64,000 bases of DNA, taken from Eulemur rufifrons. Lineage: Eukaryota; Chordata; Mammalia; Primates; Lemuridae. The notes under the pieces were generated by a model. The model was not told the origin of the DNA. It was given only the letters and a program-made list of their open reading frames with translations, and made no database searches. The translations under genes were made by a program, and so were the position numbers. Within the stretch, counting starts at the first letter, position 1; each line of letters starts with the position of its first letter. Of the stretch, positions 51,760 through 63,375 are shown piece by piece. The stretch lies in contig NC_090997.1 in NCBI RefSeq assembly GCF_041146395.1, forward strand, positions 38,605,501 to 38,669,500. The letters run 5' to 3'.

Positions 51760-52050
51760 CAGGGGTGACCTGGGTGAGGTGCAGTTCATGTGAGGTGTGG
51801 GGTTGTGGAAATCAAGCGTTCTGTTTCGGATGTTAATTGGAAGTATCTATTAGGCATCCAAGTGAAGATATTAAGTGGGAATCTGGATATCTGGAGCTAA
51901 ATGGAGAAGTCAGGGCTAAAAGTATAAATTTTGGAGTTATCACGGTTGGGACTAAATGAAATCATCTTGGGGGAATGAACACAAAGAGAAAAAAGCCAAG
52001 CTCTGAGCCTGGAGGACAGCACCATTTAGAGGTCAGGCAGAGCAGTAGTC
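51760..52050 (-). mobile_element. L2-like fragment, antisense
   Basis: CTATTAGGCATCCAAGTGAA, GATATCTGGAGCTAAATGG, TTGGAGTTATCACGGTTGG and AGGACAGCACCATTTAGAGG resemble L2 read in reverse. Boundaries are uncertain. Confidence 0.45.
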
Positions 52051-52214
52051 TTCAAACCTATATAATCATACACTGTTATCTGTAAGAAAAAGAAAAAATA
52101 ATTTAAACGGAGCAATGTGACGTGTAGGTATTTATCTATAAATAATACATATGTATCATTGTACAAATATATTATGCACATTATAAAATATACAGACATA
52201 GATATTAAAAAAGA

Positions 52215-52660
52215 ATGAGCTGAAGGACTTCCAGTTAAAGAGGAAGTATTGAACACATGCATTTTTCAGCTCCCTCCTGAAGGCCAACTGCAGTGATAGT
52301 AAATGGATTTTTGAAAATAAGGTATAAACCCACAAGAACAAAGAGAACAAGAGCCAAACAATACCATCTGAATATAGGCAGCTGCAAAGAAGAAAGATGA
52401 ATGACAACTGACTTACTAGACCCAGGAAAGCTGAGGCTGCAGTGGGCAAAAGCAGAGATACAACCGGATTTACAACGCAGAATCACCCATGCCCCTATTC
52501 CCTCCTGCAAAGGCTCAGAAATATTCTCTGGCATTTTATTTTTGCTATATTTGTGATTGGAAGCAAATGTCGGGCAATAATAGACTTAGCTAAATGTCTA
52601 TTTGAGAAGCACTTACACCCACAGATACCTCCACAGTTCTATACTGCCAGGTGACTAACC
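52215..52660 (+). repeat. Old repeat fragment (L1M 5'-region-like)
   Basis: It begins GACTTCCAGTTAAAGAGGAA, then ATTGAACACATGCATTTTTC and CACAAGAACAAAGAGAACAA. The same elements occur in the same order at 51,340-51,480. I suspect an L1M 5' UTR but cannot prove it. Confidence 0.4.
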
Positions 52661-53365
52661 TCTACCACACAGCAGCAGCCTGGAGGTTTATTTTCTTGAG
52701 AGGGTTAAACAGAACATCTCACCTGGGGGGACAAGAGGCACACCTGAGAACAGGAATTCCGTATAAAAATCAAGTAGATTAAGTCAAAGTTAACATCAGA
52801 ATGCTTAAAACCAAAATATCAGGAAGGAGCTCTATATGTTACTAAGGGATATGGAGGCAAATAAAAAACATTATTTTGATGTGTAGCAATGCTTGCCAAT
52901 GAAACTAACCCACATAAAGAGAACTTTAAAATAATAAAGGCTATATAACATTTTCTTTCTTAGAGCTACTTCAAATATTTATTTCTATTTCTTTTAAAGT
53001 GCATGGATTGAACATTATTTTGGTACTATGAAGGCAGACATTTTAAGGTAATTGCATTTGCTGTATCCTAGATTAGAAGTAGGCATAAATATTGATTTCT
53101 TCTGTGCTGCGTAACTGATGACACAGAGTCTACTTTGAGTACTATGGCATCACCAAAACTTATTTCCACCTTTCCCATGATATATGTATATGTCTATGGA
53201 AACAATTCTTGGAAATGTAATAATAATATCTTGCTTTTGCATATTACACTTGTATATTTATACAACTTTGTTACACAACATATTCTTTACTCCATTTATA
53301 ACAAAACAGTCTTTGTTCTTGGAAACCACTATGCTTGTATCATTAACTTTTTTTTTTTTGGCCTG
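52661..53365. other. Intergenic, no feature seen
   Basis: AT-rich sequence with no recognised gene or repeat. Confidence 0.5.
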
Positions 53366-53369
53366 AATG

Positions 53370-53665
53370 TCCTTTCCCTTCTTATCTGCCTGAAAAGCTC
53401 CCATTATCTTTCAAGGACTGTCTCAGATATGACGTCCTCTTTAAGGGCTCCCTGGCCTCCCCTCAACTGTTCTTGCTCCACTATTTCTGTAATATAGTAC
53501 TTTGTTTATACTTATATTATGGTAGTCTTTGCATTGTTCTATAATCATATTTATAAGCTTATTAATTCTCTTAGCTCAGGTACCATGTCTTATTTATATT
53601 TGTACTCTGTTAACCTACCAGATTGGGCACATGGTAGTTATTTGATGAATGTTTAAATGGATGTT
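53370..53665 (+). mobile_element. L2 3' end, sense
   Basis: CTTTCAAGGACTGTCTCAGA, CTCTTTAAGGGCTCCCTGG, TACCATGTCTTATTTATATT and GGGCACATGGTAGTTATTTG, ending in a GATGAATG tail. Typical L2 3' end order. Confidence 0.75.
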
Positions 53666-54429
53666 TGAAAATTATTTTGTGCTCCTTATCTCATTTGATT
53701 TTCTCAGATTCAATCAGTCACTAGCTCCTCTTGCTCTAAATATTTATTATATCTATCAATTCTTATCCATGCTGGTGTTTACTGGCAAGAATTCATGCTC
53801 TTTCTGTCTGCTACTGCGACAATTAGCATCTGAACTTGATTTTGGTCTCTAATCTCACTTGTATCCAATTAATATTTTATTTGTCCAACAAACTGATTTA
53901 ACCACAAATTTTATCATTTTTCTCTCTGCCTTAAAACCTTTAAGTGGGCTATATCTACTTCTAGACAGGATTGTATAAAAAAGAGTGTATTTAATCTCCT
54001 GCTTTAAACAATTTAAAACTGGACAAAACAATTTTGAGACATTCAGACAATAGGCAGGACAGGACACTGATCTCTGAGAGAAGGGAGACTAATAGTGAGC
54101 CTTTTGATTGCCTCATCTTACTTCCAGGCCATGGCAAAGTTAGAGAGAGCCAAAACAAAGTCTTGCCATCTTGCTCAGTTGAAGAGACAAAGCTTGGAGT
54201 TCAGAGCGATGAAGATAGCTAAAATTTGTGAAGCAAATTTTGAAGAGTTGAGAGTTTCAGAGAGAGAGGAGAGAGAAATTGATTGCAAGTGAGAAAGAGT
54301 ACGCCCAATATCTTTTGAGGGTTCTCCACAAGTCTTGAGGCTGAGGACTGATCTGTGAATACATGGAAGGAATTGCCTGAGGTGGAAGCAAGAACCCTCA
54401 GAAAGGAATAGGCTAAATGATTCTTAAGC
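53666..54429. other. Intergenic, no feature seen
   Basis: No gene or confident repeat recognised. Confidence 0.5.
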
Positions 54430-54440
54430 TTACATAGGCA

Positions 54441-54794
54441 GATATTTTCTTCCATTCTGTAGGTGGTCTGTTTGCCCTCGTGATAGTTTCCTTGGCTATG
54501 CAGAAGCTTTTTAATTTGATCAGGTCCCATTTATTTATTTTCGTTGTCGCTGTGATTGCCTTTGGGGTCTTCTTCATAAATTCTTTCCCTAGGCCGATGT
54601 CTATAAGAGTTTTTCAACATTTTCTTCTAGAATTCTTATAGTTTCTTGCCTTAGGTTTAAGTCTATTATCCACTGTGAGTTGATTTTTGTGAGAGGTGAG
54701 AGGTGCGGTTGCTGTTTCAGTCTTCTACATGTGGCTATCCAATTTTCCCAGCACCATTTACTGAATAAGGATTCTTTTCCCCAGTGTATGTTTA
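54441..54794 (-). mobile_element. Inverted 5' segment of a twin-primed L1
   Basis: L1 ORF2 sequence in reverse orientation, abutting the forward L1 at about 54,795. In L1 order it runs from ACATACACTGGGGAAAAGAA through ATCAAATTAAAAAGCTTCTG to GAATGGAAGAAAATATTTGC. The forward segment continues where this one stops (GCACATGCTACACATCC). It shares one target-site duplication with that segment. Confidence 0.92.
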
Positions 54795-55743
54795 TGCACA
54801 TGCTACACATCCAGTAAAGGGCTGACAACTAGAATCTATATAGAACTCAGGAAAATCAGCAAGAAAAAAATCAAACAACCCCATTAAAAAGTAGGCAAAG
54901 AACATGAACAGAAACTTTTCAAAAGAAGACAGACCAATGGCCAAGAAACATATGAAAAAAAATCCTCAACAACTCTAATCATCAGAGAAATGCAAATCAA
55001 AATCACAGTGAGATATCACTTAACTCCAGTGAGAATGCCTTTATCAAAAAGTCCCCAGATGAAAAATGTTGGCATGGATGTGGAGAGATAGGAACATTCA
55101 TACACTGCTGGTGGAACTGCAAACTAGTATAACCTCTGTGGAAAGTAATATGGAGATACCTCAAAGAGCTACAAGTAGAACTACCATTTGATACAGCAAT
55201 CCCATTACTGGGCATCTACCCAAAGGAAAAAATGACATCTGCACTCGAATGTTTATAGCAGCACAATTCACAATTGCAAAGATGTGGAAACAACCCGAGT
55301 GCCCATCAATACATGAGTGGATTAATAAACTGTGGTATATGTATACCATGGAGCTCTACTCAGCCACAAAAAACAACGGTGATCTAGCACCACTTGTATT
55401 ATCCAGGATGGAGCTGGGGCCCATTCTTCTAAGTGAAGTATCACAAGAATGGAACAACAAGCACATGTACTCACCATCAAATTGGTATTAACTGATCAAC
55501 ACTTATGTGCACATTTAGTAATAACATTCATCCAGTGTCAGGCAGATGGAAGGGGGGCGGTGGGGATGGGTATATTCACACGTAATGGGTGCTGTGCGCA
55601 CCATCTCGGGGATAGACATGTTTGAAGCTCTTACTCGGGTGGGGCAAAGGTAATATATGTAACCTAAACATTTGTACCCCATAATATGCTGAAATAAAAA
55701 AAATAATAATTAAATAAATAACTCTAAGCAGGAAAAAAAAAGG
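54795..55743 (+). mobile_element. Young L1, 3' part of the twin-primed insertion
   Basis: Forward L1 ORF2 end and strepsirrhine-type 3' UTR: ATCAGCAAGAAAAAAATC, GAGATATCACTTAACTCCAG, GTGGTATATGTATACCATGG, CACGTAATGGGTGCTG, ACCTAAACATTTGTACCCC, CTGAAATAAAAAAAAT, followed by an A-rich tail. The insertion is bounded by TTACATAGGCA at 54,430-54,440 and 55,744-55,754. ORF2 has stops and is incomplete. Confidence 0.93.
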
Positions 55744-55754
55744 TTACATAGGCA

Positions 55755-56089
55755 AACAGTAGTTTGTGTTCTATTTAGCCAGAGTAGAACAACCTCTTAA
55801 TACATGGGTGTTAAGTAGGGTCCTCAGAAGGATAGTGCCTCAGTAATGGGGACAAATTAGCTTAAAGATGAATGAAAGTATTATGAGCAAACTTGTGCTA
55901 CAAGAAATGTGAGAGGAAGTTCTTCAGGCAGAGGAAAATGATGCATGGAGAAACCTTGACCTATGAGAAGAAATGAGGAGCTTCAGAAGTAGTTAAAATG
56001 AAAATAAATATAAAGGGCATTTCCCTCATTTAAATTATTTTAAGAAACAGCTATTTAAACCCAAAATAGAAGCAATGTATTTTGGGTTT
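55755..56089. other. Intergenic, no feature seen
   Basis: AT-rich, no recognised gene or repeat. Confidence 0.5.
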
Positions 56090-56452
56090 ATGGATGATGT
56101 AAAGGTGTAATGTATGACAAAATTAACATAAATGAAGCTAGGAAAAAAATCAGAAATATGTTGTAATAAAAGACACAGTGAACCAAAAGTAGTATAGTAT
56201 TATGTAAAGGTAGCCTGTGATAAATTTAAAATGTACATTGTAAACTCTAGAAAATATTAAAGTTTTTTAAAATTTATAAATAAGAAGCCGCTAGTGGAGA
56301 AAAATGAAATCATAAATTAATTCAAAATCAGGTAGAGAAAGAGAAGAAAATGTGAAAAAAAGAACAAATAGGACAAATAGAAATATACCAGCAAGATGGT
56401 AGATTTTAAATAAACCATATTCACAATGAACTTAAATGAAAGTGGTCTAAAC

Positions 56453-56762
56453 CCGTGCTGTCCAATAGAAATATAGTGCAAGCAAGGTAAGTAATTTTAA
56501 ATTTTCTAGCGGTCACATCAAAAAATAAGAAACAGATGAAACTAATTTTAATAATATATTTTATTTAACAGGATCTATGCAAAACATTTTAACATATAAT
56601 CAATACAAAACTAATGAAATATTTTACATTCTGTTTTATACAAAGTCTTTAAAGTTCCATCTGTATTTTATACTTACCACACATCTCAATTCAGACCAGC
56701 TGTATTTCAAGATCTCCAAAGTTACATGTGATCAGGGGCTACCTTACTGTATAGTGCAGGCC
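56453..56762 (+). mobile_element. hAT-like non-autonomous element inside the old L1
   Basis: It starts GTGCTGTCCAATAGAAATAT and continues TAATTTTAAATTTTCTAGCG, TAATAATATATTTTATTTAA and CACATCTCAATTCAGACCAG. It ends CTTACTGTATAGTGCAGG, complementary in pattern to the start. I recognise the family text but not its exact name. L1 sequence resumes on the right (GACAAAGATTGGCTGATTAG). Confidence 0.7.
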
Positions 56763-58286
56763 CAACCACAGAAGCTAAATGACAAAGATTGGCTGATTAG
56801 ATAAAAAAGTAAGACCTGAATAAATGCTGTTTATAAGGAACCCACTTTAAATATAAAGACATAGGTAGGCTAAAAGTAAAAGGGTGGAAAAACATATACC
56901 ATGAAAACACTAATCAAAACAAGCTGAATTAGGTTGATTGATATCCAACAAAGACTTCAGAGTCAGAAAAAGGAACATTGCATAATGATAAAGAGCGAGT
57001 TTACTACAAAGATACAATGCGTATACTTAATAACAGATCTTCAAATGCATAAAACATAAAGTGGTAGAACTGAAGACAGAAATAGACAAAACCACAATTA
57101 TATTCAGATACTTCAACGATCTTTTATTGGTAATTGATAGAAAAATTAGAGAGTGAATGAGTAAGAGTATAAAAGACCTGAACGCTGCTATCAACCAACT
57201 TGACCTAATTGAATCTATAGAGCATCCCACGCCAGAACAGCAGAACACACATTCTTTTTAAGTGCACATGGAACATGCACCAAAATAGACCATATTTTAG
57301 GCCATAAAACAAACCTCAGCAAATTTAAAAGAATTGAAGTCATGCAAAGTATGTTCTGTAACCACAATGGAATTAAGCTAAATACCAATAACAGGAAGAT
57401 ATCTGGAAAAATCTTCAAATACCAAGAACTTAAACAACACACCTATAAATAAAATATGGGTCAAAGAAGAAGTCATGGGGAAAATTAGTAAATACTTTGA
57501 ACTGAATGAAAATGAACACACACTTATCAACATTTATATGACACAGTGAAAGTAGTATTTAGAGCACAATTTATAGTAGTAAATGTTTATATTAGAAATG
57601 AGACAAGTTCTTAAATCAATGATCTAAGCTTTTACCTTATGAAACTAGTAAGAGAAGAGCAAATTAAACCTAAAGCTAGCAAAAGAAAGGAAATAATAAG
57701 AACATAAACCAATAAAATGGAAAACAGACAATTTAAAAAATCAGTGAAGCCAAAAGCTGACTCTTTGAGAAAATAAATAAAATTAAATAACCTCTAGATA
57801 GGTTAATCAAGATGAAGGAAAAAAACACAAACTAACAATATCAAGAATATAAAAATAGGCATCACTACAGATCATACCTATATTAAAAAGTGTAATAGGG
57901 ATATAAGAACAACTTTATGCCTACCAACTAGGGAAAATATCAAAGCTTACACAAGAAGAACTAAATAACTGGACAAGCTAGTGTTTATTAAAGAAAATAA
58001 ATTTATAATTTAAAAACTGCACACAAAGAGAACTTCAGGCCCATATGACTTCATTGACAAGTTATACCAAACATTTAGTGATGAAATAATACAAACTCTA
58101 TAGAAACTTGTCCAGAAAATAGGAGAAAAGGGAACACCTCCCAACTCATTTCATAAGGCTTACGTCGCCCTTGTAACAATATGTAACAAAGATATTACAA
58201 GGACGAAATATCCTACAGACAAATCTCTCTCAAGGACAGAGGTGCAAAAATCCTCATCACAATATCAGCAAATTGCATAAAGCAAT

Positions 58287-58424
58287 GGACACACTTGAAG
58301 CTCAGACTCGGGGGGATGGGGAGGCATGGGCAATATATATAACCTGAACTTTTGTACCCCCATAATGAGCTGAAATAAAAAAAAATAAAATAAAATAAAA
58401 AATAAATAAAAAAAAGAAAATGCA
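58287..58424 (+). mobile_element. Young L1 3' tail (about 140 bp) inside the old L1
   Basis: CTTGAAGCTCAGACTCGGGG, ATATATAACCTGAACTTTTG, TACCCCCATAATGAGCTGAA, then an AAAAT-rich tail. Extreme 5' truncation. A flanking duplication is only weakly visible (TGCATAAAG against TGCAAAAGG). Confidence 0.8.
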
Positions 58425-58602
58425 AAAGGACAAAGTGAAGTTTATCTTGGGTATGTAAGGTTGCTTCAACATTAGAAGATCAATCAATGTAATGTACTGT
58501 GTCAGAAACAATAAAGAAAAACGATGTGATATTCTTAATAGATGAAGAAGAAAGTATTTGGCAAAATTAAACACTCAGCCATTATAAAAAGTCCCAGGAA
58601 AC

Positions 58603-58895
58603 ATACACCATATTTTAGTAATCCACTCATGGATTGAAAAGCACTTAGCTTGTCCATCAAATTGGCACTAACTGATCAACACTAAGGTGCTCAGATGGTA
58701 GTAATATTTACTGGGGATTGGGGGGCAGGGGAGGGTAAACTCACAACTAATGAATGCGGTGAGCATTGTATGGGGGAAGGGCAAGCCTCTAATCTTGGCT
58801 TGGGTAAGGCAAAGTCATAACATGTAACCAAAATGTTTGTACCCCCATAATATCCTGAAATAAAAAAAAAAAAAAAAGAACAACATCAAGGATGA
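58603..58895 (+). mobile_element. Young L1 3' tail (about 290 bp) inside the old L1, with TSD
   Basis: CCATCAAATTGGCACTAACT, GATCAACACTAAGGTGCTC, CAAAATGTTTGTACCCCC and CTGAAATAAAAAAAA. It is flanked by AAAAAGTCCCAGGAAAC (58,586-58,602) and AAAAATCCCCAGGAAAC (58,897-58,913). Between its A tail and the right duplication lies GAACAACATCAAGGATG followed by a second A run. Confidence 0.85.
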
Positions 58896-60190
58896 AAAAA
58901 AAATCCCCAGGAAACTAGAGATTAAAGAAAGCCTCCTCAATTTGATAAAGGGTAACTACAAAAAAAATACAGCAAACAAAATATTTCATGGTGAAAGAGT
59001 ACATGCTTTTCCCTTAAGATTGGGAATAAGACAAGGATATCCACTACTACTACTCCTATTAAACATTACATCAGAAGTTTCAATAAATTTAATAAATCAA
59101 TAAAAATGAATAAAAGTCATGGATTACAAAGAAAATTTGTTATTTGTAGATTACATGATCATGTATATAACAAATACAATGGAATCTATAAATAAGCTAT
59201 AAGAACTAATAAGTGAATTTAGCAAGGTTGCTGGATAAAAGGTCAACATAAAAAACATATTTAATTTCTCTATGTTAGCAATGAGTAATTAGAAATTACT
59301 ATTTATTAAGATACTAATTCAAAAACCTTAAAATGTAAAATACTGAAGGATAATTTAACAAAATATGTTTAAGACCTATATATGGAAAACTAAAATACAT
59401 TGCTGAAAGAAAATAAATAAAACCTAGATATATGAAGAGATGTAACATGCTAATAGATTAGAGAATATTAAGATGTATGTTCTCCCCAAATCAATCTATA
59501 GATTCAATATAATTCCAATCAAAATTCAGCATATTTCTTTTGTAGAAATTAATAAACTTATTCTAAAATGTATTTAGAAATGCAAGGTATCTGAAATAGC
59601 TCAAATAATTTTAAAAAACAATAAAAAGTAGGTGGACTTATACTTCTTGATTTCACCATAATCAAGAGTGGTATTGGTGTAGATTAATGGAACACAACAA
59701 AAAGTGAAGAAATGGACTTAATATGTGATCAATTAATTTTCAACAGAGTGGTCAAGATAATTCAATGCGGGAAATGATAATAATTAAACAAATGGTATTA
59801 TTATAGAATAATAAGATATTCATATAAGAATGAGTTTTGACAATAATCTCACATCATATACAAAAATTAATTCAAAATTGTTCATAAACTCTAATGTAAG
59901 AGCTAAAACTATAAAACTTCTAGATGAAAACACAGGGCAAATTATTAGTGACCTCGGGTTTAGCAAAGATTTCTTAACCATAAGATATGAAAAGCACAAA
60001 GTATAAAAGAAAAAAAGATAAATTAGACTTCATCAGAATTAATAACCTTGCTCTTCAAAAGACACTGTTAAGTAAATAAAAAGGCAAGCAATAAACTGAG
60101 AAAAAGTATTTGCAAAGTGCATTACCTGATGAAGGACTTATATCCAGAACATATAAAGATTTATGTAAATTATACTACAATAAAACTAAA

Positions 60191-60469
60191 AAAAAAAATT
60201 TCACAATGAAAAAAAAGAAGTGTAGGAGGAAAAACCCTTTTAGTAACTCTACATTGTCCATAGTAAAGTTTTCTGAGTAAGTCACATTAGCAGTATGTAT
60301 GTAGTCAAGAGAAGAGTTTTCGCAAGGCAATGGGTGTGGAACAGAGGAAATAAGGGACATCTTGAAATCTTCATAGAGGAGTGGAAAAAGAAATAAGCTG
60401 GCTTTGGCATAGACAGAGGGTGACTAAGGAAGTATTGAGAGTGAGGAGCCATTTTGAAAAACACTCTCA
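60191..60469. other. Intergenic spacer, no feature seen
   Basis: No gene or repeat recognised. Confidence 0.5.
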
Positions 60470-61455
60470 CATTAGTTCTTTATGATCTGGGCCTTGCCTA
60501 TGTCTCCACCTCATTTGCCTACACTCTCTCTCACTCTCTGTTTTTACTCTACTTCTAGGTCTTTCTCAAGTTCCTTTGTGCACTCCTGGTAGCTCCCTGC
60601 TGGGTCTTGCTCTTTTTTTCACTCTCTACCCTTTGATCTCTCTAGGTCAGTCATTCACTTCCATGCTTTCAATGATTACACCAATAATGGCAAAGCCAGG
60701 AAAAGACTCAGAGATTATTTCTTTTATTCATATGTTCAAAGTGTTCCTCTTAGGCATGAGTCTAGCCACTCGAATTGGGTTTTAGAATGGAAAAGGAAAA
60801 AGAGGCATTTATGAAGAAAGGCAAAGGTGGGCAAACGTGAGGGTGAGGAACAACATTGGTTGGTATTTCAAAGTCATTTTCCTTCCAGACTTAGCAATAT
60901 CTCTTTGAAGTACATAATACCCTTGAAATAATTTATTTAATATCTGTCTTCTGGGCTGAACTGTAATCTCTTTGAGGGTCTGTTGTCTTCAGTTCTGGAA
61001 TCCCCAAAGCCAAGCAGAGCGCTCGGCACTTGGTAATCACTCGATAAATACTGCCTGAATAACTACTCTACCTCCTATGCTTTGTGCTTCACCCAAGCTG
61101 AGCAATGTGCAGCATATTATTTCATGCCCCTGGACTTTTATTTTACTGTTTCCTTCATTTAGAATGCCCAATCCTCATTATTTTTTCCTACCCATCCTCC
61201 AACCCTACTCTGTCAAATTCCTAGTTTTACTTCTAACCCAAGCTTCAATGTCTTCTCTAAGAAACTCCCCGGATTTACTTTTAGCAGAGCTTTGTGACAA
61301 CCCCATGCTTTCTACATCCTTCCCTTCTAGCTGGTGCTTCATTGAAATAATGTTTCCATGTCTGTTTTCCCTTCTTAGTTAATTCTGACCCTTCAATACC
61401 TGCCATAATAGTTGGCAAACAGCTGACCCTTACTCAATATTTGTTAAATGAATTG
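60470..61455 (+). mobile_element. L2 fragments, sense
   Basis: 60,470-60,665 carries TTTATGATCTGGGCCTTGCC and CACTCTCTGTTTTTACTC. 60,890-61,060 carries GAACTGTAATCTCTTTGAGG and a tail GGTAATCACTCGATAAATAC. 61,060-61,455 carries TTCATTTAGAATGCCCAATC, AATGTCTTCTCTAAGAAACT and TATTTGTTAAATGAATTG. They are two or three separate L2 3' ends. Confidence 0.6.
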
Positions 61456-62815
61456 TTTTTTTCCACCAATCGTGTGATATATGCAAGAGCAGCATTAGGC
61501 CTAGGTAGTTATTAGGTTTGTGAAGAGAATGAGCCCCAAATCCCTTACATGGAAACTAGTTAAAACAGAAGATAAATCAACACCTCCTAAGGTGGATGCC
61601 AAACCTCAAATCCTTGGAGAGGGCTGTTACTGGAACTTCTAACCATTGTAAAAATGAGATTTAAATAGATAGTAAAGCAGCCCAATTTTTCATCAAGAAG
61701 TTCTCCAAAGGGAAGATAATAAATTCATGTGAACAATTCCTTCAAAATTAGAGGTTAGCTACACTGGCTTGGAAATAACTAAATGCGAAGTCATGAAGAG
61801 ATTATGCAAAGTAATGTTTCATATGGCCTAATTCAACCATGTGGGAGGCAAGTGCCTTAGTTAATTCAACTGATTTTTTTAAAAGTATTATAATTTTGTT
61901 ACCTACTTACTTCTAGGAATTAGAACTAAAATGTAATTACTGTAAATTTTCTAACCATGACAAACAAAAGAATTTTGTTAGCATGTAGGACAAATAATAT
62001 GTGGGTGTATTGTAGTTTATAAGTGTGTGAAATCTGTATATAATGATTTAGTAGAAATTTAAGGACTTGAAGATAAGTACACAGATGTTTCCCTTTGTAT
62101 AACTTTTACCAACATGCTAGAGAAAGGAATGTGTAGCTCAGAATTGGGTCCAAGGTCAACATATTTAATCCTTGACAATGACATTGAGATTTTAAAGCAG
62201 CTGATCTCATTGACAGAAATAAATACAGTTCTAATGGTTTAAAAAGAACATGCCCAATTTAGAAGCAAAAACTTCATGTCCTTCTTCCTGGTTACATATA
62301 AGAAGCCCTGTTACCAATACCTGAAAATCATTGTAGGTTGAAAAAAAAGAAATAATGAGAAAGGCCATAGATGAACGTCTGTGAATTGTCTATGATTTGC
62401 TAGTTTTGGGGTTCAAAGTAGGAGAAGGGCAGGAAGAAACTGGAAAAAGACGGAGTTTTAGGTCTTAGCTATAATACTCACAGAAAAATCAATTTTCTCC
62501 TATAAGATAAGCCCTTCCTACCTGAAACTCCTTGCATAGAGCCAAAGCTACCTCTATACTTTGTACATTCAGAGGAGATAGGGTGGTGGTCACAAGGGAT
62601 CTTCCTTTTCACCTTTCATTTCATCGAACTCAGTGAATAAAATATTCCTGGGAATGTATGACCTACCAAGACAGAGTATTTCACTTCTACTGAAATATCT
62701 TACTGCAAATTGCATTTTATTCTGGTCAAGTTTTCCTAGAATCTATATCTATTAATATAATTAGTACTCCAATATAATGTGCTTGTGTAAATGCTACTTT
62801 GAAATTATTTCTTTA
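61456..62815. other. Intergenic, no feature seen
   Basis: No gene or confident repeat over 1.36 kb. Confidence 0.5.
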
Positions 62816-62819
62816 TTGT

Positions 62820-63375
62820 TTATTCACTTAATAGTCATTCATTCAACAAAATTTACTGAACATTTACTAGGTCAATGTATTGTACTGCTTATTGTCACTG
62901 CCCTCATGGAATCTAGTGAGAGAAACATATAAAGAATGAACAAGTAAATGATATGATTACAAATTACAGTAAGTATAATGAAGGAAACAATAGGGAATAA
63001 GAGAAAGCATGTCAAGTGACTTATTTTACATGTTAGTTTCAGGGAAAATCTTTTTGGGAGATGATATTTAAGTTGGAACCTGAAGAATGGGAAGGAGGAA
63101 TCTATGGTATGTGTGTATGTATGTGTGCGTGTGAATGTTCCAGAAACAGGAGAGATGTGTGTAAAATCCTAAGGTAGGAAGAAGCCAAGCAGACATGAAA
63201 GCCAGAAAGAAATCCCATGGAGGATACTGAAAGTGAAGAGGTAGAGGCACCATCACTCAGGACTGTAGAAGACAAAGGAAACAGTTTGGATTTTATTCTA
63301 CTGACATGAGAGACTGCTGAAGGATTTTCAGCAAGTAAGTAATGTGATCCTCTAATTGTTTTGTGTACCGAAAAG
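62820..63375 (-). mobile_element. L2 3' region, antisense
   Basis: TCATTCATTCAACAAAATTT, CACTGCCCTCATGGAATCTA, AAGTTGGAACCTGAAGAATG, TTTGGATTTTATTCTACTGA and GTAATGTGATCCTCTAATTG follow the reverse of the L2 3' region. Confidence 0.75.

Larger units (their letters stand above)
56090..60190 (+). mobile_element. Old L1 (L1M), several kb, host of later insertions
   Basis: Sense L1 landmarks in order: GATGGTAGATTTTAAATAAA, GGAACCCACTTTAAATATAA, CCATATTTTAGGCCATAAAA, CAAAAGCTGACTCTTTGAG, CCCATATGACTTCATTGAC, TAAGATTGGGAATAAGACAA, GTAAGAGCTAAAACTATAAA, and ACTTATATCCAGAACATATA. It is heavily diverged with no intact ORF. It is interrupted by a hAT element (56,453-56,762) and by two young L1 tails (58,287-58,424 and 58,603-58,895). 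Confidence 0.8.

Noticed and set aside
54219..54828. Minus-strand frames resembling LINE ORF2
   Set aside because: They belong to the inverted segment of the twin-primed L1 and are not host genes.
58381..58416. AAAAT repeats as an independent microsatellite
   Set aside because: They are the A-rich tail of the L1 fragment just upstream.
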